A DNA stretch of 5,319 nt. Origin: an uncultured beta proteobacterium (GTDB lineage Bacteria > Pseudomonadota > Gammaproteobacteria > Burkholderiales > Burkholderiaceae_B). Below, piece after piece: positions 1-4,956 of this stretch. The notes beneath the pieces were generated by a model. It was not told where the DNA came from. It searched no databases and saw only the letters and a list, made by a program, of their open reading frames with translations. The stretch covers positions 1 through 5,319 of the forward strand of contig CAIYCP010000459.1 of the NCBI GenBank assembly GCA_903924715.1, read 5' to 3'. Positions within the stretch are counted from its first letter, which is position 1. The number at the start of each line of letters is the position of its first letter. A program made the position numbers and the translations under genes.

Positions 1-62
1 ATATATATTAACGGCAGCTTTCTGTAATGCTTAAGACATTTATAACAAAACTTCTTTAATCT

Positions 63-117
63 GGGCCGCTCATTATCAGTACCTAAATATCCAGCTGCTG
101 ATCCTTATGAATGGCCC
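63..117 (-). terminator. Imperfect hairpin downstream of the last gene; possible terminator
   Basis: GGGCC (63-67) pairs with GGCCC (113-117). Further in, TCAT (70-73) can pair with ATGA (108-111) and ATCAG (75-79) with CTGAT (98-102), leaving a large loop. It lies 22 bases past the stop of the FlaF/FliS-like gene at 139-537, where an operon end would be expected. No clean U-run follows on the minus-strand transcript, so it may be a processing or stability element, or chance. The rest of 1-138 shows no convincing gene. Confidence 0.3.
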
Positions 118-138
118 TCGGGTAAGTGGTTTAAGGCG

Positions 139-537
139 TTAGGCGGCAATTGCACTGATCGCGCTCATTGCGTCGGTGCCGCGCCGGTCATAGGGCAACA
201 TAATCGCCTTAATGGATGAAATCACCATTGGAAGGAATTCGGTATTTTTTGTTTCGAGCGCACCATTGATAATTTGAATGTTCACGCTGTAAATTGACTT
301 CAACATGGTTCGATGCTGCGAATTCAGGCGTTCGTTTAGGTTTTCCTGAACCCACTGCAAGCCATCGCGTACCTCGATTAAACGTACATGCGTGAGCACC
401 GGATCAAGCAAACCATCGTGTACCTGGTTCAGAACCATCACGACCGATTCAAACCAGCGTTTTTCAAAGTCGGCGCCAGCCTGTACTGTATTTTGAACAG
501 AAGAGTAAGCATTCAAACTTTTCTTGGTTGCGAACAT
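139..537 (-). CDS. FlaF/FliS-like flagellin accessory protein, copy 2
   Basis: A 132-residue, probably all-helical protein with no signal peptide or membrane segment, so cytoplasmic. The N-terminus (MFATKKSLNAY) recalls FliS. The DFEKRW stretch near residue 23, the RDGLQW segment near 57, and the C-terminal helix ending in KAIM fit the layout of FlaF, the alphaproteobacterial flagellin accessory protein. FlaF and FliS have similar sizes and overlapping roles as flagellin chaperones or regulators of flagellin synthesis, and I cannot separate them by eye. The gene directly follows flagellin D (66-base gap), the usual place for either. The start is supported by GAGG (minus strand; CCTC at 544-547) six bases before ATG. 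It matches copy 1 (1609-2004) over residues 1-117 with nine substitutions; after that the tails diverge. It should bind or manage the flagellins encoded beside it; that role is inferred from family and position. Confidence 0.75.
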   Translation of the reverse strand: MFATKKSLNAYSSVQNTVQAGADFEKRWFESVVMVLNQVHDGLLDPVLTHVRLIEVRDGLQWVQENLNERLNSQHRTMLKSIYSVNIQIINGALETKNTEFLPMVISSIKAIMLPYDRRGTDAMSAISAIAA

Positions 538-603
538 TAAATACCTCAGTAGTTGTTTATAGAGAGTACGTTACGTGAAATTCAAACAATTAATTTGCTT
601 GCT

Positions 604-1410
604 TTAGCGGAAAATCGTTAACGCGGCTGCCGCGGCCGTGTTCATTTGGGCAATCAGATAATAGTCAATCGATTGTTGGTTATTGAGTTGCTGTAACCTT
701 GCCTGCAAGGCTGTTTGGTCAACGTTTTGAATCGTATCAACCGTGGCTTGAAGATTTGTCGATAAGCTGAGCGAAGCCGCTGCACTGGCATCCAGGCCCG
801 TTTTGGTGGCTGACAGGGTCGATTGATAGGTTGAGACCGTTGACAGGGCTGTTGTCAGCGCATCAATCGCGGATTGTGCCCCGGTTTGAGTGCCCACAGT
901 AGAGCTATTAATGAGCAGGGCTGTCGTGCTCATTCCCAGATTGCTGATCGTTGTTTGCGAAGCGGTGCCGCCCGTGATGCCGCTTTGAATCGTTAATGTA
1001 CTGCCCCCGGCGATTAAAACGTTTTCGCCGTTGACGCCTGCATTTGTAATCAGATTCGCCACTTGGGCGATTAACTGCCCAAAAGTGGTATTCAGCGCAG
1101 TGCGATCGCTCGTTTGCAAACCGGCGTTTGACGCTTGAGTGGCAATATCTTTTGCCTGAGCAAGGATGGTGGTGATTGATGTCAGTGCAGTCTGGCCTAC
1201 ATTAATCACGTTTGTACCAGCAGCGATATTTTGCGAGACGTTTTTATACCCACTGGCTTGGGCTGATAGGCGCGTAACAATACCAATCTCAGCAGCATTT
1301 AAAATTTTTGCGCCGGTCGCTAATTGAGTTTGGGTGTCGACAATCTCTTTTTGAACGCTGTTAATGCCAGCAGTAAGAGTCGACGACAATGAAGAGATAA
1401 CATTAGACAT
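604..1410 (-). CDS. Flagellin D (268 aa), sister copy of flagellin B
   Basis: A filament subunit exported through the flagellar type III apparatus and polymerised outside the cell. Residues 1 to about 135 form the conserved N-terminal flagellin domain (D0/D1): a heptad-rich first helix, the TGAK turn near residue 33, the QAKDIATQASNAG helix near 85-97, and a GVNGENVL motif before a short variable middle. The last ~65 residues form the C-terminal helical domain and end in LTIFR, the usual aromatic-arginine flagellin end. The central region is very short, so outer domains D2/D3 are essentially absent. The helix after TGAK lacks the common DDAAG-type motif and appears about four residues shorter than in enteric flagellins. 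By eye it differs from flagellin B at about 40 of 268 positions without a gap. The ribosome site (GGA about 11 bases before ATG) is weak. A FlaF/FliS-like gene follows. Confidence 0.93.
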   Translation of the reverse strand: MSNVISSLSSTLTAGINSVQKEIVDTQTQLATGAKILNAAEIGIVTRLSAQASGYKNVSQNIAAGTNVINVGQTALTSITTILAQAKDIATQASNAGLQTSDRTALNTTFGQLIAQVANLITNAGVNGENVLIAGGSTLTIQSGITGGTASQTTISNLGMSTTALLINSSTVGTQTGAQSAIDALTTALSTVSTYQSTLSATKTGLDASAAASLSLSTNLQATVDTIQNVDQTALQARLQQLNNQQSIDYYLIAQMNTAAAAALTIFR

Positions 1411-1441
1411 GATGGATGCATTCCATTAGATTTGGGTAAAA

Positions 1442-1457
1442 AACAAAGGTCGTGCCA
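1442..1457 (-). promoter_or_regulatory. Sigma-54-like -24/-12 site before flagellin D
   Basis: On the minus strand the sequence reads TGGCACG, four bases, then TTGTT, against the sigma-54 consensus TGGCACG-N4-TTGC(A/T). The -24 half is perfect; the -12 half has GT in place of GC. It lies about 31 bases before the ATG, leaving room for a short leader. The -24 half overlaps the 3' arm of the leader hairpin, and the flagellin B copy keeps only TGGCA and the ACCT spacer, not the -12 half. It could therefore be a real promoter in D only, a decayed one, or coincidence. Confidence 0.3.
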
Positions 1458-1469
1458 AGATGGCATAAC
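1449..1469 (-). promoter_or_regulatory. Conserved leader hairpin, flagellin D
   Basis: On the minus strand the arms GTTATGCC and GGCACGAC flank the loop ATCTT. Six of eight positions pair canonically, one is a G-U wobble and one is mismatched; an extra A-T pair can close the loop. It occupies the position of the perfect hairpin at 3855-3875 in the leader of flagellin B. It sits about 40 bases before the start codon, so in a transcript starting further upstream it would fold in the 5' untranslated region. It could instead be a palindromic protein-binding site. Confidence 0.45.
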
Positions 1470-1608
1470 ACTTTTCCAAACTACTTAGAAGCATCCGTGC
1501 GTGGTACGCAGACCACATCAACAGTGCCGATCATATTCCGAGTGATTGGCTCGTATTAACTTTAACGGCAGATCGACACAATACTAAAGGTCTTGGGCAA
1601 CAAATAAT

Positions 1609-2004
1609 TTAAGCTGTAACGGTCGGCGTACCAGCAGCAGCTGTTGCGCGTCGCTCATAGGGCTGCAAAATGGCCTTGATAGACGAAATGACCATTGGCA
1701 GATATTCTGTGCTTTTTGTCTCAAGCGCGCCGTTAATGATTTGAATATTGACGCTGTAAATCGACTTTAACATCGTGCGATGTTGTGAATTCAGGCGTTC
1801 ATTGAGGTTCTCTTGAACCCACTGTAGGCCATCACGCACCTCGATTAAGCGCACATGGGTGAGCACGGGATCCAGTAGGCCGTCGCATACTTGATTTAAA
1901 ACCATCACAACCGACTCAAACCAGCGTTTTTCAAAGTCTGCTCCCTGTTGTACCGTATTTTGAACGGTCGAATAAGCATTCAAACTTTTCTTAGCTGCAA
2001 ACAT
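1609..2004 (-). CDS. FlaF/FliS-like flagellin accessory protein, copy 1
   Basis: A 131-residue helical protein of the same family as the one at 139-537, most like FlaF with FliS as the alternative. An in-frame ATG at 2070 would add 22 residues, but I place the start at 2004: it aligns exactly with the start of copy 2, and GGAG (minus strand) lies six bases before it. Residues 21-97 are identical to copy 2 except Cys40 for His40, although the DNA carries many silent differences, so the core is under strong constraint. The last ~15 residues differ freely between copies and are rich in Ala and Thr. The gene follows flagellin-like C by 124 bases and precedes the leader of flagellin D. A chaperone or regulatory role toward the neighbouring flagellins is inferred. 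The lone cysteine is not conserved in its twin. Confidence 0.75.
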   Translation of the reverse strand: MFAAKKSLNAYSTVQNTVQQGADFEKRWFESVVMVLNQVCDGLLDPVLTHVRLIEVRDGLQWVQENLNERLNSQHRTMLKSIYSVNIQIINGALETKSTEYLPMVISSIKAILQPYERRATAAAGTPTVTA

Positions 2005-2010
2005 CTTAAA

Positions 2011-2014
2011 CTCC
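2011..2014 (-). promoter_or_regulatory. Ribosome binding site that fixes the start of FlaF/FliS-like copy 1
   Basis: GGAG on the minus strand lies six bases before the ATG at 2004. The upstream in-frame ATG at 2070 would place this site inside the coding sequence, and the extra 22 residues have no counterpart in copy 2. This supports the shorter 131-residue product. Confidence 0.75.
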
Positions 2015-2128
2015 AGTATCGATTTATAGGGGATAAAGTACGATAAATTCAGGTAAATCAATTCAAACAATAGGGCAAAGATTGGTCGTTATTTCAGCTG
2101 ATAGCGGTTTTCTCGCTAAACAGGGCGG

Positions 2129-2935
2129 TTAGACCAGCGGCGGCAAGTTAGAGGAAGCGTTCGCATCGAGTTGAGTGATCACGTTATAGTCCGCCAATTG
2201 CTGCGATTTAAGTTCAGTAAGTTTTTTTTGAAGTCCTGGTATATCAATGGCTTGCATCGCATCGATCGTGGCTTGGTCCTGCTTGATCGTTGCGTCTCCT
2301 TTATTTTGAATCTTAAGCAAATTGGCAGCACTTGCGGCGAGTTGTGCTTTGCCGCTGGTGACAAAGGACATGGCAGAACGTATCGCATCGGCAGCGGAGG
2401 CTGAGGTGTCTTTACTATCAAGCGATGCACCGCTTAAAACTCCTACCCTGATCAGCCCCATAATATTAACGGGCATGACAGAGGTCTTGGATTTTGAACT
2501 TGAATCTGTACCTGTGACGACATTTAAGATTGCCGTGCCAGACAGTAAGTTTGTACCATTTAAGCTTGCCTTAACAGCGTAGCCACCCACATCGACCAGC
2601 ATTTTTTGAAACTTCAAATTAATGCTCATGTAATCCGTGCTGGCCATGCCTGGAGTATTGGCTTGATTCGCAAGTGCTTGCATTTTTTGAAGGAGTTTTG
2701 AAATTTCAGTGAGTGCAGTGGTCGCAACCGAGATGGTTTTTGTAGCTTGAGTAACATTTGTTTTGACTTTAGACAGCTTCACTGCCCGATCGGATAGCGT
2801 TGCAACTTGTTGCGTATCGGCTACAGACAACGGCTTTTTACCAGCCGTTAACAGAGACTGGATCGAGTCAATCTGTGTCTGTGCGGTTTGCAGACGATTG
2901 TTATAAAACGAATCAAGCGCGCTAATAGTAGCCAT
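2129..2935 (-). CDS. Divergent flagellin-like protein C (268 aa) with altered C-terminus
   Basis: It aligns along its whole length with flagellin B at the level of helical pattern. LTAGKK matches LATGSK near residue 31; SVADTQQVATL matches NAAEIGIVTRL with the same shortened turn; LLQKMQALANQAN matches LLSQAKDIATQAAN; LNGTNLLSG matches VNGENVLVSG. The C-terminal segment IDAMQAID to DYNVITQLDANAS corresponds to VDSIQSVD to DYYLISQMNTAAQ. It is thus an old paralogue, not an unrelated gene. It ends in NLPPLV where B and D end in ALTIFR, losing the aromatic-arginine end, and carries about 21 lysines against 5 in B. Length equals B and D exactly. No good Shine-Dalgarno sequence precedes the ATG (AAATTGACTGACT), so translation may be weak or coupled. 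It lies between B and a FlaF/FliS-like gene. It may be a minor filament or junction component, a regulator, or a decaying flagellin; the intact frame argues against decay. Confidence 0.85.
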   Translation of the reverse strand: MATISALDSFYNNRLQTAQTQIDSIQSLLTAGKKPLSVADTQQVATLSDRAVKLSKVKTNVTQATKTISVATTALTEISKLLQKMQALANQANTPGMASTDYMSINLKFQKMLVDVGGYAVKASLNGTNLLSGTAILNVVTGTDSSSKSKTSVMPVNIMGLIRVGVLSGASLDSKDTSASAADAIRSAMSFVTSGKAQLAASAANLLKIQNKGDATIKQDQATIDAMQAIDIPGLQKKLTELKSQQLADYNVITQLDANASSNLPPLV

Positions 2936-2954
2936 AGTCAGTCAATTTAAAACT

Positions 2955-2982
2955 CGCGGTCACCAGTTGCCTGGTTCCCGCG
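2955..2982 (-). promoter_or_regulatory. Intercistronic stem-loop between flagellin B and flagellin-like C
   Basis: CGCGG (2955-2959) pairs with CCGCG (2978-2982). After a two-by-two internal loop, ACCAG (2962-2966) pairs with CTGGT (2971-2975) around a TTGC tetraloop. It sits in the 77-base gap between B and C. The minus-strand transcript continues AGTTTTAAATTG, too short a U-run for a strong terminator. It could protect the 3' end of flagellin B mRNA, attenuate read-through into C, or both, giving C lower expression than B. Confidence 0.55.
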
Positions 2983-3012
2983 ACGGTTTACTGCAAAACA
3001 CTACTCATCAGA

Positions 3013-3819
3013 TCATCGGAAAATGGTCAAGGCAGCTTGGGCCGCAGTGTTCATTTGGCTAATCAGATAATAGTCAATGGATTGTTGGTTATTTAACTGC
3101 TGTAACTTTGCTTGCAAGGCCGTTTGGTCTACGCTCTGAATCGAATCAACGGTCGCCTGCAAGTTTGTCGAGAGGCTTAGCGAGGCGGCCGCACTCGAAT
3201 CCAACCCTGTTTTAGTCGCTGACAGCGTTGATTGAAAGGTCGAGACCGAGGCGAGGGCAGTGGTCAACGAGTCAATGGCAGACTGAGCGCCAGTTTGGGT
3301 GGCGACCGTAGTCAAGTTCACGCCTAAACTGGTGGTGCTGATATTCAGATTGGTAATCGTTGTCTGCGATGCTGTGCCCCCAGTGATTCCGCTCTGAACT
3401 GTTAGATTGGTGCCGCCGGAAACCAGTACATTTTCGCCGTTTACCCCAGCGTTTGTAATCAAATTTGCCACTTGTGCAACTAACTGCCCAAAGGTGGTAT
3501 TCAGCGCAGTGCGATCACTGGTTTGCAGACCAGCGTTCGCCGCCTGGGTGGCAATGTCTTTGGCTTGCGATAATAGCGTCGTAATTGAGCTTAAGGCTGT
3601 GTTGCCAACGTTGATCACGTTTGTACCAGCAGCAATGTTTTGCGAAACGCTTCTGTAACCGGTGGCTTGTGCAGACAGACGCGTGACAATGCCGATTTCA
3701 GCGGCATTTAAGATCTTAGAGCCCGTAGCCAATTGAGATTGCGTATCAACAATCCCTTTTTGAACGGCGTTAATTCCAGAGGTGAGTGTGCTACTCAATG
3801 ACGAAATGAGGCTAGACAT
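3013..3819 (-). CDS. Flagellin B (268 aa)
   Basis: A filament subunit with the conserved N-terminal flagellin helices (residues 1 to about 135, including the TGSK turn near 33, QAKDIATQAANAG near 85-97 and GVNGENVLVSGG). A short Thr/Ser/Gly-rich centre follows, then a C-terminal helical domain with QAKLQQLNNQQSIDYY and the end LTIFR. It has no signal peptide, as expected for type III flagellar export. Relative to enteric flagellins the D2/D3 domains are missing, and the stretch after the first turn is shortened. GGAAAG lies about five bases before the ATG, a much better ribosome site than that of its sister D, which may mean higher expression. It is preceded by the conserved leader at 3820-3941 and followed by a stem-loop and flagellin-like C. 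It was probably one half of the duplication that also gave D. Confidence 0.93.
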   Translation of the reverse strand: MSSLISSLSSTLTSGINAVQKGIVDTQSQLATGSKILNAAEIGIVTRLSAQATGYRSVSQNIAAGTNVINVGNTALSSITTLLSQAKDIATQAANAGLQTSDRTALNTTFGQLVAQVANLITNAGVNGENVLVSGGTNLTVQSGITGGTASQTTITNLNISTTSLGVNLTTVATQTGAQSAIDSLTTALASVSTFQSTLSATKTGLDSSAAASLSLSTNLQATVDSIQSVDQTALQAKLQQLNNQQSIDYYLISQMNTAAQAALTIFR

Positions 3820-3941
3820 GATGGCTTTCCATTAGATTTTGGTTGAATAATCAGGTTTTGCCAACAAGGCAAAACGCATTACCAAACTACGTAGAAGCAT
3901 CAGTGTGCGATACATTGATCACGAGCAACAGTGCCGATCAT
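3820..3941 (-). repeat. Leader of flagellin B, homologous to the leader of flagellin D
   Basis: Conserved blocks shared with 1411-1534 are TTCCATTAGATTT (3827-3839), the hairpin (3855-3875), CCAAACTAC-TAGAAGCATC (3882-3901, here containing the perfect palindrome CTACGTAG) and CAACAGTGCCGATCAT (3926-3941). I looked for a sigma-28 promoter (TAAA, 15 bases, GCCGATAA) on the minus strand and found no convincing match; the best alignment (TAGT-N15-GCC in both leaders) keeps only the GCC. From 3942 to 4031 is AT-rich sequence without recognisable elements beyond the tail of flagellin A. Confidence 0.8.
3855..3875 (-). promoter_or_regulatory. Perfect leader hairpin, flagellin B
   Basis: GTTTTGCC (3855-3862) and GGCAAAAC (3868-3875) form an uninterrupted eight-base stem with a five-base loop, about 36 bases before the start codon and upstream of the GGAAAG ribosome site. 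The leader of flagellin D keeps the hairpin despite base changes in both arms. Either an mRNA leader element or a palindromic DNA operator fits. Confidence 0.55.
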
Positions 3942-4031
3942 TTTACAAGCTGTGGCGCCTTTGCGGATAGATCACCGCGTATTGCGCTTACTGGATTTTT
4001 AAGAAAATAAAAGTTTAATAAAATTCATACT

Positions 4032-4060
4032 CCGTTAATTCAGAGATTTGCGATTAACGG
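4032..4060 (-). terminator. Probable terminator of flagellin A, overlapping its stop codon
   Basis: CCGTTAAT (4032-4039) and ATTAACGG (4053-4060) form a perfect eight-base stem with a 13-base loop. The upstream arm on the transcript contains the last Arg codon and the TAA stop of flagellin A. The transcript then runs into a U-rich stretch (AGTATGAATTTTATTAAAC and beyond), which fits intrinsic termination, although the U-run begins several bases late and is interrupted. If real, it separates A from the B unit, which has its own leader. Confidence 0.5.
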
Positions 4061-4878
4061 AAGATGGTGAGCATGGCCGACGCGGCTGTGTTCATTTGAC
4101 TAATCAGGTAGTAATCGATTGACTGTTGGTTATTCAGTTGTTGTAACTTTGCTTGCAGCGCTGTTTCATCGACATTTTCAATCGTATCAACGGTGCTTTG
4201 CAAATTGGTTGCCATGCTTAGGGCAGCGGTTGCCTGTTCTTTTAGACCTGTCTGTTCTGCGCCTACGATCGACTGTTTGGTAGATACCAAGCTCAGCGCG
4301 GTGGTTAAGGTATCTATGTATGTGGCTGCGGCTGTCTGCGTCAAAATATTACCAGTGAGCACCATTGCAGCGGTCGTATCTAGCGCAGCGCTAGCTAGTG
4401 TTGTCGTGTTCGAAGACGTGAGCCCTGTTTGCAGAACCTGGTCGCCGGTATTCACGCTTGCATCACCTAGATAGGCCGTCGTACAAAGCAGGTTTGTACT
4501 GTTGACCGTAGCCCCTTTCAGTAGTGAGCTGACTTGATTCGCAAGTTGACCAAAGGTCGAATTTAAGGCAATCCGATCACTCGTGGTCAACCCAGCATTT
4601 GCCGCCTGTGTAGCGATATCTTTCATTTGTGACAATATTGTTGTCATCGAACTGAGCGCGGTACTTGTCACCGACAGCAAGTCAAGGCCTGACTTCACGT
4701 TTGTGGCCACGTTATTGTACCCGGATACTTGAGCCGACAAGCGCGTCACAATGCCGACCTCTGCAGCATTCAATGTTTTTTTGCCCGACGACAGCTCGGA
4801 CTGTGTTGTGACAATCTCATTCTGCACCGACGTAACATTTTGCGACAGAGTAGCAGCCAAGCCGTTTAATGAACTCAT
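4054..4878 (-). CDS. Flagellin A (274 aa)
   Basis: A filament subunit of the same subfamily as B and D but clearly more distant. The N-terminal domain has the SSGKKTLNAAEVGIVTRL turn near residues 30-47 and QMKDIATQAANAG near 84-96. The variable centre is about six residues longer and differently composed, and the C-terminal domain carries QAKLQQLNNQQSIDYY and ends in LTIFR. The C-terminal ~45 residues are almost the same as in B and D, while the middle is not, as expected when D0 packing is conserved and the exposed face varies. It has one cysteine (Cys132), rare in flagellins. A long-spaced AAGGA lies about nine bases before the ATG. It is first after FlgM (78-base gap) and seems to end at its own terminator, so it may be separately regulated from B and D. 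Confidence 0.93.
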   Translation of the reverse strand: MSSLNGLAATLSQNVTSVQNEIVTTQSELSSGKKTLNAAEVGIVTRLSAQVSGYNNVATNVKSGLDLLSVTSTALSSMTTILSQMKDIATQAANAGLTTSDRIALNSTFGQLANQVSSLLKGATVNSTNLLCTTAYLGDASVNTGDQVLQTGLTSSNTTTLASAALDTTAAMVLTGNILTQTAAATYIDTLTTALSLVSTKQSIVGAEQTGLKEQATAALSMATNLQSTVDTIENVDETALQAKLQQLNNQQSIDYYLISQMNTAASAMLTIFR

Positions 4879-4915
4879 GACTAATCATCCTTAGGATTTA
4901 CAGCATATTTTTGTA

Positions 4916-4943
4916 ATTCGGCAATAAGTGTTACACGCCGAAT
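4916..4943 (-). promoter_or_regulatory. Nested inverted repeats between FlgM and flagellin A
   Basis: ATTCGGC (4916-4922) and GCCGAAT (4937-4943) form a perfect seven-base inverted repeat. Inside it is a second palindrome, GTGT-T-ACAC (4928-4936). The 78-base gap between FlgM and flagellin A is the only space for a dedicated flagellin A promoter. The structure could be an operator or a weak terminator for FlgM; no U-run follows the outer stem. No clear -35/-10 for sigma-28 or sigma-70 stands out. Confidence 0.4.
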
Positions 4944-4956
4944 GCTTATCTTTGCA

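Larger units (their letters stand above)
1411..1534 (-). repeat. Leader of flagellin D, homologous to the leader of flagellin B
   Basis: This upstream region matches 3820-3941 in order and spacing. Shared blocks (plus-strand positions) are TTCCATTAGATTT at 1421-1433, a hairpin at 1449-1469, CCAAACTAC-TAGAAGCATC at 1476-1495, and a perfect 16-base block CAACAGTGCCGATCAT at 1519-1534. The sequence between blocks has drifted, so the blocks are probably kept for promoter, operator or mRNA-leader function. A five-base inverted repeat (GTGGT 1501-1505, ACCAC 1512-1516) is present here but not in the other copy. The remaining gap up to 1608 shows no clear terminator for the preceding FlaF/FliS-like gene. 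Confidence 0.8.

Noticed and set aside
79..216. Plus-strand frame without a start codon reading PKYPAADPYEWPSGKWFKAL
   Set aside because: It looks protein-like but has no start, runs antisense into a well-supported gene and ends there; judged chance or an unrecognisable remnant.
1526..1534. GCCGAT on the plus strand (also at 3933-3938) as a sigma-28 -10 element
   Set aside because: It points away from the flagellin genes, has no TAAA at the required distance and no plus-strand gene to serve.
2005..2070. N-terminal extension of FlaF/FliS-like copy 1 from the ATG at 2070
   Set aside because: The 22 extra residues have no counterpart in copy 2, and a good GGAG ribosome site precedes the ATG at 2004.
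2102..2118. Small hairpin TAGCG/CGCTA just after flagellin-like C
   Set aside because: Only five base pairs with a seven-base loop and no U-run; too weak to call a terminator.
2171..2582. Open frames on the plus strand and in another minus frame inside flagellin-like C
   Set aside because: They overlap a gene with clear flagellin homology, lack family features of their own and look like shadows of its coding pattern.
3407..3658. Plus-strand open frame inside flagellin B
   Set aside because: It is antisense to the conserved N-terminal flagellin domain, with no recognisable product.
4193..4474. Plus-strand open frame inside flagellin A, rich in Val and Ala
   Set aside because: The hydrophobic look comes from reading Thr/Ser/Ala-rich flagellin codons backwards; no supporting features.
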